From the NCBI GenBank assembly GCA_035551835.1, contig DASZMN010000084.1:1-64000 (forward strand): 64,000 bases of DNA, read 5' to 3'. The first letter of the stretch is position 1. Every line of letters begins with the position of its first letter. The stretch is from Bog-473 sp035551835 (GTDB lineage Bacteria > Actinomycetota > Acidimicrobiia > Acidimicrobiales > RAAP-2). Position numbers and translations under genes: made by a program. The notes under the pieces are model-generated. The model did no database searches. It was not told the DNA's origin and worked only from the letters and a program-made list of their open reading frames with translations. Shown in pieces: positions 40,263-48,983 of this stretch.

Positions 40263-42878
40263 CTCGAACGAGCCCTCGAACGGCTCGGTCGGGTAGCCGC
40301 GCAGGTCGACCAGCCACCCCGAGCGGCCGGGCAACGAGACGACCGTGCCCTGCGCCGTGGGATTGAAGACGCGCACCTCGAGCGCGCCGGCCTCGCGGCG
40401 CACCGCGCTCACCTCGGCACCGTGGATCGTCAGCGCGGTGCCCGACGCGGGCCGCGTGCCGCCGCCGAAGCTGGCGGTGGCCTCGAGCGGGAGGAGCACG
40501 TCGTCGGCCAACCCGTACGGCTCGTCGCAGTCGGCGGCGAGCGCGTAGCGCAGCGTCACCCGCTTCCCCCGCATCTGCAGGCCCTCGACCGGCGTCATCG
40601 GACCGGCCGGGAACGGGCGGTACGTCATGCCGAGACGCGAGAGCATCCCGGTCGAGCGCACCACGGTGAGCGCGATCGTGCGGGCGGCCTCGCCCTCGAT
40701 GTCGACGAGCTCGTACTCGCAGACCCCCTCGTGAGCCACGGTCAGTCGCCCGGCCGTCACGAAGCGCTGCGCCGGCGCGGTCGGGAGCCCGAACTCGTCG
40801 GATCGGCCCTCGGCGGTGAGGCCGCGGGTGACCACGGTGAACGCGCTCTCGGCGTGCGACTCGGTGGCCGGCTCGGGGAGCGGAAGGTGCACGCGCAGGC
40901 GATGGTCGCCGCTGGGGTTCACGAAGCTGGTCGCGACCCGGACGGTCCGGTCGTCGGCGTGCAGCTCGACGTCGGTCACCACCTCGACCAGGTGCTCGCC
41001 GACCCGCGCCTGGGACGAGCCGTCCACGTGGTCCGGCCACGCGTAGGTCGCGGTGATCCGGGCCCGACCCCGCACCGGCCCGCGCTCGGTGAGCAGCACC
41101 GCCACCGAGCGGGGCGTGTCGACGAACGAGTCCTGGCGCGGCGGCGAGTAGTTGTAGGAGTCGCCGAGGTCGCCGCCGTCGACGAGCCGGCCGTAGCTGC
41201 CCACGCCGTCGAGCGCGAACGTGCCGCTCGACCGGTCGATCTCGACTCGGACCAGCCCGTTGGCCAGGACGACGGGCGCATCCTCCGAGCCCGTGGCCTC
41301 GACCGGGTGGGCCAGCGGCGCCGGGGCGAAGGAGCTCCACCCGTAGCCGGGGATCTCGGCCGTGCGGGCGACGATGCGCCGGGTCGAGGGCTGATCCATC
41401 GCGACCCGGACGGCCACGTCGGGCCTCGCGCCGAGCTTGGTGAAGAGATCCTGCTTGGCCTCGGCGATCGGGACGTTCGGCTTCTCCTCGGTGCCGACGG
41501 CGATCGTCACGTCGATCTCTTCGTCGTTCTCGACGATCACGACGTCGTGGATCCAGGCGTCGTCGCTGATCCGCGGGCCCTGCAACATGCCCATCATCGT
41601 GCGGACGGTGTCGGCATCGAGCACCATCGATCCCGGGAGCCCACTCCGCTCCGACAGGACCTGGACGTCGTCGGGAGCCGGCCCGTCCGCCGCCACGACC
41701 AGCTCGACGACCCCCGATCGCGCGCGGGGCGACAGGTTGAGCACGCTGGGGCTCGGCTGGGCGAGCGAACGGGCGAAGGACTTGACGGCGCGCTCCGCCA
41801 GCCCGGCGCCGATGGTGCGGGCCTCGGCGTAGCGGTGGAGCACCGCGTCCACGACGTCGTCGACCGAACAGGCGCAGATGGAGTCGTGGGCCGAGTTCCG
41901 GACCATCTCGCGCCAGGCGATGTCCAAGAGGCGCGACGGGTACGCGTCCGCCGGCTCGAAGAGCGCGCACAGTGGCTCGGCCCGCCGCTCCAGTTCGCGT
42001 TCGGCCAGGGCGCCCTGGCGCTTCACGTCGACCCGGTTCGAGGTGACGCCCATCAACATGTTGGCCCGGTAGCCCGAGCGCAATTCGCCCTGGACCGTGG
42101 TCAGGCCGTCCCGGCTCTGCGCGGACAGGTACCGCGAGAGCGAGGTCACCTCGAAGTGCAGGCCGTCTTGGAGGTCGTTCGCCTCGGCGACGACGCGTCC
42201 GAGCCACGGCTGGGGCATCAGGTGGTCGGATCCGTTCATGCAGAGCAGGTCGCCGGGCACGAACTCGGCGACTTCCTGCAGGTGGTCTTCGATCCGGCGC
42301 ACGAGCGCCTTGGCGTCGTCGGGCAGCGCGGCGCCGTTGCCGTACCCCACGGGGAGGTACTCGGCGCGCACCGCGGACCCGTCCGGGGACTCCCAGACGA
42401 ACGCACTCGACGTGACCTGCGAGGGCACGCCGCGCCACACCACGGTGTCGCTGAAGCCGCCGAGCCGGAGGAGCTGGGGCATCTGCGCGATGTGGCCGAA
42501 CATGTCGGGCAGGTAGCCCACGTCCATGACGCCGCCGAAGGCCGCCCCCCGTCGGATCCCCATCTGGAGGTTCCGCACGATCGTCTCGCCCGAGGCGAGG
42601 AACTCGTCCATCAGGATGTACCAGGGGCCCATGCTCACCCGCCCGGCCGCAGCCAGCACCCGCAGCCGCTCCTCGTTCTCGGGGCGCACTTCGAGGTAGT
42701 CGTCGACGACCGCCATCTGCCCGTCGAGCATGAAGTAGGGATAGCTCGCGTCGCGCTCGAGCAGGGGGAGCAGCGTGTCGATCATCTCCACCAGGGCGAG
42801 GCGAAAGTCCTGGTAGGACTTGTACCATTCCCTGTCCCAGTGCGTGTGCGGAACGATGGAAATCCGGCGGGCGGTCAT
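40218..42878 (-). CDS. Glycoside hydrolase family 38 alpha-mannosidase
   Basis: 886-residue zinc-dependent alpha-mannosidase. The N-terminal catalytic domain opens with the zinc-binding PHTHWDREWY (10-19), and the nucleophile Asp lies in GYLPDMFGHIAQMPQ (about 122-136); a helical bundle (about 290-400) and the large C-terminal beta domains follow. No signal peptide, so it is cytoplasmic and may turn over mannose-containing oligosaccharides or lipids. A TAGTCT -10 lies 7 nt before the ATG at 42878. Divergent from the acyl-CoA synthetase with only 20 nt between start codons. Confidence 0.93.
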   Translation of the reverse strand: MTARRISIVPHTHWDREWYKSYQDFRLALVEMIDTLLPLLERDASYPYFMLDGQMAVVDDYLEVRPENEERLRVLAAAGRVSMGPWYILMDEFLASGETIVRNLQMGIRRGAAFGGVMDVGYLPDMFGHIAQMPQLLRLGGFSDTVVWRGVPSQVTSSAFVWESPDGSAVRAEYLPVGYGNGAALPDDAKALVRRIEDHLQEVAEFVPGDLLCMNGSDHLMPQPWLGRVVAEANDLQDGLHFEVTSLSRYLSAQSRDGLTTVQGELRSGYRANMLMGVTSNRVDVKRQGALAERELERRAEPLCALFEPADAYPSRLLDIAWREMVRNSAHDSICACSVDDVVDAVLHRYAEARTIGAGLAERAVKSFARSLAQPSPSVLNLSPRARSGVVELVVAADGPAPDDVQVLSERSGLPGSMVLDADTVRTMMGMLQGPRISDDAWIHDVVIVENDEEIDVTIAVGTEEKPNVPIAEAKQDLFTKLGARPDVAVRVAMDQPSTRRIVARTAEIPGYGWSSFAPAPLAHPVEATGSEDAPVVLANGLVRVEIDRSSGTFALDGVGSYGRLVDGGDLGDSYNYSPPRQDSFVDTPRSVAVLLTERGPVRGRARITATYAWPDHVDGSSQARVGEHLVEVVTDVELHADDRTVRVATSFVNPSGDHRLRVHLPLPEPATESHAESAFTVVTRGLTAEGRSDEFGLPTAPAQRFVTAGRLTVAHEGVCEYELVDIEGEAARTIALTVVRSTGMLSRLGMTYRPFPAGPMTPVEGLQMRGKRVTLRYALAADCDEPYGLADDVLLPLEATASFGGGTRPASGTALTIHGAEVSAVRREAGALEVRVFNPTAQGTVVSLPGRSGWLVDLRGYPTEPFEGSFELRPFGIATARLRSD

Positions 42879-42885
42879 GACGGCC

Positions 42886-42891
42886 AGACTA
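42886..42891 (-). promoter_or_regulatory. -10 element of a leaderless mannosidase promoter
   Basis: TAGTCT on the minus strand, 7 nt before the ATG at 42878, in a 20-nt divergent intergenic gap. Confidence 0.45.
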
Positions 42892-42898
42892 TGACGCG

Positions 42899-44413
42899 GT
42901 GAGGGCGCCCATACCTCCCGGGCACTGGCCCGACGTGCCCCGCCTCCCGCCCGACGCGACGCTCCCCGGCCTGTGGCTGGCCCACTGGGCGGCCCAGCGC
43001 GATCGGGTCGTCCTCACCGATGGGCGCGATCCGACCCGCGTCGCCGACGGTGCGCGCCTGACCGAAAGTACGGCCCGGCTCGCGACCGTTCTGGCCGGCC
43101 ATGGGGCCGCCCGCGGCGCCCGCGTCGTGTGGTCCGCGCGCGGCACGCTCGACTCGGTCGAAGCGCTGCTCGCGATCATCCGGACCGGCGCCACCCTGGT
43201 GCCGGTCAACCCCGCGGCGGGCCCCGCCGAGGCCGCCCACATCGTCGAGGACGCGGACCCGGCGGTCATCGTGACCGACCAGCCCGGCGGCGCTGGCGCC
43301 TTCGGGTCCTCGGTGCCCACGTTGTCGGTCAACGACCTCGCCGAGTCACCGGCGACCGCCCTGTCGTTCGCCGACCCGGCGCTCGGCCCCGATGACGACG
43401 CGCTCATCGTCTACACCTCCGGGACCACGGGACGGCCCAAGGGTGCGGTCCACACCCATGCGTCGGTGCTCAACGGGGTCGGTGCCCTGCGGGCCGCGTG
43501 GGGCTGGCAGCCGGAGGACCGGCTGGTCCTGGCGTTACCGCTCTTCCACGTCCACGGGCTCGTCGCCGGCCTCTTCGGCACGTTGAGCGCCGGCGCAACC
43601 GCCTCGATCTTCGATCGCTTCGACGAGGTGTCCGTGCTGTCCGCCGCGGGCACCCACACCATGTTCTTCGGCGTTCCCACCATGTACCACCGGCTCGCCG
43701 CCACCGGACGGGCGGGCGAGCTCGGCGTGCTGCGCCTGTGCGTCTCGGGCTCGGCGCCCCTGTCGGCCGACCTCTGGCACCGGTTGGCCAATGAGGGCGT
43801 CGTGGTGCTGGAGCGCTACGGCATGACCGAGACGCTGCTCACGCTGTCGAACCCGCTGCACGGCGAACGGCGACCGGGCTCGGTGGGACGGCCGCTCCCC
43901 GGTGTCGACGCGGTGGTCGAAGAGCCCGATGACGACGGAGTGGGCGAGCTCTACGTACGCGGCGCACCGCTGTGCCGCGGCTACTGGCGACGCCCCGAGG
44001 AGACGACGACGCCCCAAGGGTGGTTCGCCACCGGCGACCTGGTCTCGCTCGCCGCGGACGGCTACGTGACCATCCGGGGACGGCGCACCGAGCTGATCAT
44101 CACCGGCGGGCACAACGTCTACCCCGCGGAGGTCGAGGCCGTGCTGGCCCGTCACCCCGGTGTGCGCGAAGTGGCCGTGGTCGGGGTGCCGTCCCCCGAG
44201 TGGGGCGAGACGGTCGAGGCGTTCGTCGTCGGCGACCCCGACCTGGCGTCACTCGACGACCTGGCGGCGAACGAATTGGCTGCGTTCAAGCGGCCGCGGC
44301 AGGTGCATGTCGTCGAGGCGCTGCCCCGCAACGCGTTGGGCAAGGTGGTGCGGGGTGACCTCCGGTCGCGCGGACCGGAGCCGGAGCGGGCCGGCGGGCC
44401 TGGGGTAGCGTGA
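42899..44413 (+). CDS. Acyl-CoA synthetase, MatB-like
   Basis: 504-residue ANL-family ligase. The P-loop-like YTSGTTGRPKG, LPLFHVHGLVAGLFGT, YGMTETLLTLSNPL, GWFATGDLVSL and GRRTELIITGGHNVYPAEVE motifs are present, with the terminal Lys in NALGKVVRGD. The HVHGL block and length fit malonyl/methylmalonyl-CoA synthetases (MatB) as well as medium-chain ligases; substrate is not certain. GTG start at 42899. The stop overlaps the promoter of the next gene. Confidence 0.85.
   Translation: MRAPIPPGHWPDVPRLPPDATLPGLWLAHWAAQRDRVVLTDGRDPTRVADGARLTESTARLATVLAGHGAARGARVVWSARGTLDSVEALLAIIRTGATLVPVNPAAGPAEAAHIVEDADPAVIVTDQPGGAGAFGSSVPTLSVNDLAESPATALSFADPALGPDDDALIVYTSGTTGRPKGAVHTHASVLNGVGALRAAWGWQPEDRLVLALPLFHVHGLVAGLFGTLSAGATASIFDRFDEVSVLSAAGTHTMFFGVPTMYHRLAATGRAGELGVLRLCVSGSAPLSADLWHRLANEGVVVLERYGMTETLLTLSNPLHGERRPGSVGRPLPGVDAVVEEPDDDGVGELYVRGAPLCRGYWRRPEETTTPQGWFATGDLVSLAADGYVTIRGRRTELIITGGHNVYPAEVEAVLARHPGVREVAVVGVPSPEWGETVEAFVVGDPDLASLDDLAANELAAFKRPRQVHVVEALPRNALGKVVRGDLRSRGPEPERAGGPGVA
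44406..44411 (+). promoter_or_regulatory. -10 element of a leaderless GYD-protein promoter
   Basis: TAGCGT, 6 nt before the ATG at 44418, running into the stop codon of the upstream gene. Confidence 0.5.
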
Positions 44414-44417
44414 ACCC

Positions 44418-44717
44418 ATGGCGACGTTCCTCATGTTGTCGACGGTCGGGCCCGACGGCGCGGCGACGCTGACCGAGAACCCCGACCGGCTCAAGGCCGT
44501 CAACGCCGAGGTCGAGGCGATGGGCGTGCGCGTCGTGGCGCAATGGGCGCTGCTGGGTCCCTACGACTTCTGCACCGTCCTCGACGCGCCGGACGAGCCG
44601 ACCATGGCCCGCGTCGCGTTGGTCCTGGGCTCGCGCGGAACGCTCAAGACGCTGACGCTGTCGGCGATCCCCATCGACGAATACATCGAGACCGTGCTGA
44701 AGGCGGGGCAGGACTGA
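44418..44717 (+). CDS. GYD-domain protein
   Basis: 99 residues matching the GYD family of small dimeric alpha-beta-barrel proteins of uncertain function. Landmarks are FLMLSTVGPDGAATL at the start, AQWALLGPYDFCTVLDAPDEPTMARVAL in the middle (the GYD position reads GPYD) and TLSAIPIDEYIE near the end. Start supported by a leaderless -10. Might be a ligand-binding or detoxification protein; role unknown. Confidence 0.82.
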   Translation: MATFLMLSTVGPDGAATLTENPDRLKAVNAEVEAMGVRVVAQWALLGPYDFCTVLDAPDEPTMARVALVLGSRGTLKTLTLSAIPIDEYIETVLKAGQD

Positions 44718-44722
44718 GGCCG

Positions 44723-44962
44723 TCAGTGCCACCAGAAGCCCTGGCGGCTGCGCTCCCGGCGAACGTCGTCCCGGGAGAACAGGTCGCCCAGGACGCTCCC
44801 GTCGGAGAGCCGGCGGATGCGGTACCCGTCCAGGGTGGCCTCGGCCACCTCGAATCCCCTGACCCACGTCCCTTGATAGCGATTGCGCACGTCGACCTTG
44901 GTCCCAGGGACGAGCGGCGACCGGACGTTCTGATCGAGTGCATCCCCCCCGCCAATACTCAC
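44723..44962 (-). CDS. Small conserved-looking protein, unknown function
   Basis: 79 residues, probably beta-rich: LVPGTKVDVRNRYQGTWVRGFEVAEATLDGYRIRRLSDG suggests an SH3-like or Tudor-like small barrel, ending in SRQGFWWH. GTG at 44962 chosen over ATG at 44971 since TACGAT lies 7 nt before the GTG and overlaps that ATG. Convergent with the GYD gene (5 nt between stops), divergent from rnhB. No function assigned. Confidence 0.6.
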   Translation of the reverse strand: MSIGGGDALDQNVRSPLVPGTKVDVRNRYQGTWVRGFEVAEATLDGYRIRRLSDGSVLGDLFSRDDVRRERSRQGFWWH

Positions 44963-44969
44963 GCCCCCC

Positions 44970-44975
44970 ATCGTA
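44970..44975 (-). promoter_or_regulatory. -10 element of a leaderless small-protein promoter
   Basis: TACGAT on the minus strand, 7 nt before the GTG at 44962. Confidence 0.45.
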
Positions 44976-44982
44976 TTGAGAC

Positions 44983-45750
44983 GTGCGACCGGGGTCGTCG
45001 CCCGTGACGGTCTGCGATCCCGACCTCAAGGAAGAGCGGCGGCTCCGTCGCGAGGGCCACGAGTGGGTGGCCGGGCTGGACGAGGTCGGCCGCGGTGCCT
45101 GGGCGGGGCCGCTCACGGTCGGCATCGCCGTCGTGCGCCCCCGCGTGCAGATCCGCACCGTCCCCGCCTGGCTGCGCGACTCGAAGATGTTGAGCGAAGC
45201 CCGGCGCGAGGAGATCTTCGCCGCGGTGGGCAAGTGGTGCGAGGCGTGGTCGGTCGGTCACGCGACGTCCTCCGAATGTGACGAGTGGGGCATGACCGAG
45301 GCCCTCCGGGTGGCGGCGCAGCGGGCGCTGGCCGGCCTGGGCCAGCCACCCGATGCCCTGCTGATCGACGGGCCGGTGAACCTGCTGCGCCAACGGGACG
45401 ACCCCGACCTCGACGCCGACCCCCAGCCGTTCGGGGGCGTCGTCCGGCCCATCGTCGACGGCGACGCCTTGTGCGTCTCGGTCGCCGCCGCCTCGGTCCT
45501 GGCCAAGGTCGTGCGCGACCGCATCATGCGAGACGAGGCGGGCCACTTCCCGGCGTACGCGTTCGAACGGAACAAGGGGTACCCGTCGCTCGTCCACCAG
45601 ACGGCCCTGCGCGGGTACGGACCGTCGGCCATCCACCGGCGAAGTTGGGCCTTCATGGGCGAGCTCCCCTGGCGCGGTCATCCCTGTCCCGTCCGCACGC
45701 AGATTTCGTGCGTCGACGACCGCCAGGGTCAACTCTTCGCTGCGTCTTGA
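44983..45750 (+). CDS. rnhB: Ribonuclease HII
   Basis: Cuts RNA in RNA-DNA hybrids and at single ribonucleotides in DNA. The first catalytic pair is in GLDEVGRGAWAGPLTVG (about 31-47), then LRDSKMLSEARRE, the third acidic residue in LLIDGPVN and the fourth in VLAKVVRDRIMRD. The start is uncertain: GTG at 44983 or GTG at 45004 (MTVCDPDLKEE); either keeps the whole fold. A short Cys-containing C-terminal extension follows the usual end. Confidence 0.93.
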   Translation: MRPGSSPVTVCDPDLKEERRLRREGHEWVAGLDEVGRGAWAGPLTVGIAVVRPRVQIRTVPAWLRDSKMLSEARREEIFAAVGKWCEAWSVGHATSSECDEWGMTEALRVAAQRALAGLGQPPDALLIDGPVNLLRQRDDPDLDADPQPFGGVVRPIVDGDALCVSVAAASVLAKVVRDRIMRDEAGHFPAYAFERNKGYPSLVHQTALRGYGPSAIHRRSWAFMGELPWRGHPCPVRTQISCVDDRQGQLFAAS

Positions 45751-45774
45751 CCGTCGTCGAAGCCGGAATCGGGT

Positions 45775-45780
45775 TAGCGT
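45775..45780 (+). promoter_or_regulatory. -10 element of the leader-peptide/ABC ATPase promoter
   Basis: TAGCGT, 8 nt before the GTG of the leader peptide at 45789 and 67 nt before the ATPase start. Confidence 0.5.
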
Positions 45781-45788
45781 TCTCGATC

Positions 45789-45851
45789 GTGTACCGCGGT
45801 CTTGTGGCTCGGCGTCTGCGGCACTCGGCGCGACAACGGTACGCCCGGTGA
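45789..45851 (+). CDS. Putative arginine-rich leader peptide of the peptide ABC transporter
   Basis: GTG at 45789 opens MYRGLVARRLRHSARQRYAR, 20 residues with 7 Arg, and its TGA (45849-45851) overlaps the ATPase GTG as GTGA. A TAGCGT -10 at leaderless spacing precedes it, whereas the ATPase start has neither a Shine-Dalgarno nor a -10 at leaderless distance. Ribosomes starting at the 5' end of the message would reach the ATPase by termination-reinitiation. The Arg content suggests sensing of charged tRNA-Arg or arginine supply; that is inference. Confidence 0.45.
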   Translation: MYRGLVARRLRHSARQRYAR

Positions 45852-47974
45852 CGCCGCCCGTACTGGAGATCGACGGGCTCCGGACCGAGTTCCGTCTCAA
45901 GCACGCCAATGTCGTCGCGGTCGACGGCGTCTCCTTCCACGTCGACCAGGGGGAGTGCGTCGGCGTGGTGGGGGAGTCCGGGAGCGGCAAGACGACGGTC
46001 GGGCTGTCCGTCATGAAGCTGCTGCCCAACGTGGGCCATGTCGTCGGCGGGACCATCAAATTGCTCGGTGAGGACCTCGCCCCGCTCAACGAGAAGCAGA
46101 TGGGCAAGGTCCGGGGGAACGACGTGGGCATGGTGTTCCAGGACCCTCTGACCTCCCTCAACCCGACGATGAAGGTGGGGGACCAGATCGCGGAGAGTGC
46201 CCGTCTGCATCAGGGCGCGTCCAAGGCGGAGGGCCGCCGCCGGGCGCTCGAGGTCCTCAAGCTCGTCGAGGTACCCAACGCAGAGGAGCGCCTCGACACC
46301 TACGCCCACCAGCTTTCCGGAGGGCTCCGTCAACGTGTGATGATCGCGATGGCGCTCGTCTGCTCGCCGAAGCTCCTGATCGACGACGAGCCGACCACCG
46401 CCCTCGACGTCACGATCCAGGCCCAGATCCTCGACCTACTGGACAGGTTGCGCCATGAGCTCCAGATGTCCGTCGTCCTGATCACCCACGACATGGGGGT
46501 GATCGCCGAGCGCGCCGATCGCGTCCTGGTGATGTACGCCGGCAAGATCGCCGAGTCGGCCACGACGACCGAGCTCTTCACCGACATGCGGCATCCCTAC
46601 GCCGAGGCCCTGTTGGCATCCGTGTCGAAGCTCGACCAGGACCCCTCCGTGCGCCTCGTGAGCATCGCCGGGCTGCCGCCCGACCTCTCCGAGCCCATCG
46701 GTCACTGCCGCTTTGCCGCGCGCTGCCGCTATGCGCAACAGGATTGCCGCGAACGCGAGCCCGAGCTTCAGCCGGCGGCGAACAGCCAGCCCGGACACCT
46801 GGCCGCCTGCTTCCACCAGGTGGGCGTCGACCCCATGACGATTGCCAACCGGCCTGAAGCCGTGGCGATGGCGGCGGACCTCACCGTGAAGGTCGACGAG
46901 GTCGGGCTGGCCCGCCATCAGTCGCGGGCCGAGGCGCTCGCGGAAGCGCCGGTGCTCGTCCGGGTCGACCACGCGGTGAAGGAATTCCCCGTGACGTCGG
47001 GCGCCGTGGTCCAGAGGAAGATCGGGACGGTGAAGGCCGTCACCAACGTCTCCCTCACCATCCGCCAGGGCGAGACCTTCGGCCTGGTCGGGGAGTCGGG
47101 CTGCGGCAAAACAACGATGGGCCGGCTGGTGGTCGCGCTCGAGCACCCGACGTCGGGCGCGGTGGAATTCGAAGGTGAAGACATCACCGATCTCAGCGGC
47201 GGAGCGCTGCGCCGACGCCGACGGGACCTGCAGATGATGTTCCAGGATCCCTACGCGTCGCTCGACCCCCGCATGCGCGTCGGCACCATCCTCCGTGAGC
47301 CTCTCAAGGTCCAGAAGATGGGCAGCGGCAAGGAACAGCAGGCGCGGGTGCAACAGATGCTCGAGGAGGTCGGCCTCCCGCCTCGCTCCGCCGAGCTCTA
47401 CCCCCATGAGTTCTCGGGCGGCCAGCGTCAGCGCATCGGCCTTGCCCGCTCTCTGGCGCTCGAGCCGAAGTTGATCGTGGCGGACGAACCGGTGTCGGCG
47501 CTCGACGTGTCGATCCAGGCCCAGATCCTCAACCTGCTCAAGGACCTGCAGGAAAAGCACGGGCTGACCTACATGTTCATCTCGCACGACCTCGCGGTGG
47601 TCAAGTACATGGCCGACCGGATCGGCGTGATGTATCTGGGGAAGCTGGTCGAGCTCGGCCCCGCCCGCGAGCTCTACGAGAAGGCCGCCCACCCCTACAC
47701 GAAGGCCCTGATCGATACCATCCCGGTCGCCGACCCGACGTCGCGGGGCGAACAGGGACGTCACATCCGCGGCGAGCTCCCCTCGTCGCTCGACCCGCCT
47801 TCGGGCTGTCGGTTTCGGACGCGTTGCCCCTTTGCCCAGCAGCGCTGCGCCGAGGAGGAACCCCTCTTGCGCCCCTTCGGCGTGGGTCACGTCGCCGCTT
47901 GCCATTTCCCGCTGCAGACGCCGACCCGCGATCCGGTCGACGACCTCGTCTCGACGTCAGCCGACCCCACCTAG
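45848..47974 (+). CDS. Fused DppD-DppF peptide ABC transporter ATPase
   Basis: 708 residues holding two complete ABC ATPases of the oligopeptide/nickel family. Domain 1 (about 1-330): Walker A GESGSGKTT, signature LSGGLRQRV, Walker B LLIDDEPTTALD. Domain 2 (about 375-705): Walker A GESGCGKTT, signature FSGGQRQRI, Walker B LIVADEPVSALD. Each ends in the Cys-rich oligopeptide domain (CRFAARCRYAQQDC and CRFRTRCPFAQQRC). Powers import through the permeases at 47979-49923, encoded on the opposite strand and convergent with only 4 nt between stops. Coupled to a leader peptide upstream. Confidence 0.94.
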   Translation: MTPPVLEIDGLRTEFRLKHANVVAVDGVSFHVDQGECVGVVGESGSGKTTVGLSVMKLLPNVGHVVGGTIKLLGEDLAPLNEKQMGKVRGNDVGMVFQDPLTSLNPTMKVGDQIAESARLHQGASKAEGRRRALEVLKLVEVPNAEERLDTYAHQLSGGLRQRVMIAMALVCSPKLLIDDEPTTALDVTIQAQILDLLDRLRHELQMSVVLITHDMGVIAERADRVLVMYAGKIAESATTTELFTDMRHPYAEALLASVSKLDQDPSVRLVSIAGLPPDLSEPIGHCRFAARCRYAQQDCREREPELQPAANSQPGHLAACFHQVGVDPMTIANRPEAVAMAADLTVKVDEVGLARHQSRAEALAEAPVLVRVDHAVKEFPVTSGAVVQRKIGTVKAVTNVSLTIRQGETFGLVGESGCGKTTMGRLVVALEHPTSGAVEFEGEDITDLSGGALRRRRRDLQMMFQDPYASLDPRMRVGTILREPLKVQKMGSGKEQQARVQQMLEEVGLPPRSAELYPHEFSGGQRQRIGLARSLALEPKLIVADEPVSALDVSIQAQILNLLKDLQEKHGLTYMFISHDLAVVKYMADRIGVMYLGKLVELGPARELYEKAAHPYTKALIDTIPVADPTSRGEQGRHIRGELPSSLDPPSGCRFRTRCPFAQQRCAEEEPLLRPFGVGHVAACHFPLQTPTRDPVDDLVSTSADPT

Positions 47975-47978
47975 CGGG

Positions 47979-48983
47979 TTACCTCTGCTGGAGCCGCACC
48001 TCCAGAGCGTCGCGGAGCGCGTCGCCGATAAAGTTGAACGCGACGACGACGAGCACGATGCAGATTCCCACCGGGTAGATCTCCCACCAGTAGCCGTCGA
48101 GGGCATAGGTGGTCCCGCTCGAGAGCATGGAGCCCCAGTCCGTCTGCGGTGAAGGGACGCCCAGCCCGATGTAGCCCAGTGCGGCCAGCAGGAGGATGGC
48201 GTCGGCGATCGTGAAGGTCGCGTTGACGATGATGGTCCCGATGCTGTTCGGGATGATGTGCCGCAGGACGATGCGCCTGCGGGTTCCGCCCATCACTCGC
48301 ACGGCCTGTACGTACTCGCGCACCCGGAGCGACAGGGCCTGCCCCCGGATGAGACGTGCCGGGATCAGCCAAGAGACGAAGGCGATGACGAAGATGAAGA
48401 CGACGAGGGAGGGGCGGAAGACCGTCGCCAGGACGATGGCCAAGAACAACACCGGGATCGACAGGAAGGCGTCGACGACCCGCATCAAGAAGGCGTCGAG
48501 CCAGGTACCGAAGAAGCCGGAGATCGCCCCGTAGAGGGAGCCGAAGACCGTGGCGATGCCGGCCGCCGCGAAGCCGACGAGCAATGACACCTGCCCCCCG
48601 TACATCAGGCGACCGAGGATGTCGAAGCCGCTCGAGTCGGTCCCGAGTGGGTGTCCCTTGCCCGGCGGCGCATTATCCGGCGAGAACAGCGCGGTACTCG
48701 CGTTGGTCTGGTTCGTGTGGTACAGGAACGGGCCGATGTAGCAGAACAAGACGAAGAAGACGATCACCCCGACGCCGACCACGGCGAGCTTGTTTTCGAG
48801 GAACACGCCGAGGATCCGACGCCCCAGACCACCGTGGGAGACGACGTCGCCGCCCGACGGCGCCGCAATCGCATCATCCGTGAGCTCCTGCGAAACGGCG
48901 GGCTCGTCGACCGAGCGCGGCTCGGTGACGGGCTCGTTCAGCTCGCTCTCGGTCGCGCGTACGAGGTCGTCAGGATTTTGCAT
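47979..48983 (-). CDS. Peptide ABC transporter permease, DppC-like
   Basis: 334 residues. An acidic N-terminal cytoplasmic stretch (about 1-50) is followed by the first span, a periplasmic loop with GHPLGTDSSGFDILGRLMYG, then five spans and the EAA loop VREYVQAVRVMGGTRRRIVLRHIIPN that docks on the ATPase. Typical OppC/DppC organisation. Overlaps the upstream dppB gene by 14 nt, so both are translated together. Confidence 0.93.
   Translation of the reverse strand: MQNPDDLVRATESELNEPVTEPRSVDEPAVSQELTDDAIAAPSGGDVVSHGGLGRRILGVFLENKLAVVGVGVIVFFVLFCYIGPFLYHTNQTNASTALFSPDNAPPGKGHPLGTDSSGFDILGRLMYGGQVSLLVGFAAAGIATVFGSLYGAISGFFGTWLDAFLMRVVDAFLSIPVLFLAIVLATVFRPSLVVFIFVIAFVSWLIPARLIRGQALSLRVREYVQAVRVMGGTRRRIVLRHIIPNSIGTIIVNATFTIADAILLLAALGYIGLGVPSPQTDWGSMLSSGTTYALDGYWWEIYPVGICIVLVVVAFNFIGDALRDALEVRLQQR

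Noticed and set aside
40422..42902. Plus-strand open frame of 826 codons opposite the alpha-mannosidase
   Set aside because: Antisense shadow; the GH38 motifs on the minus strand are decisive.
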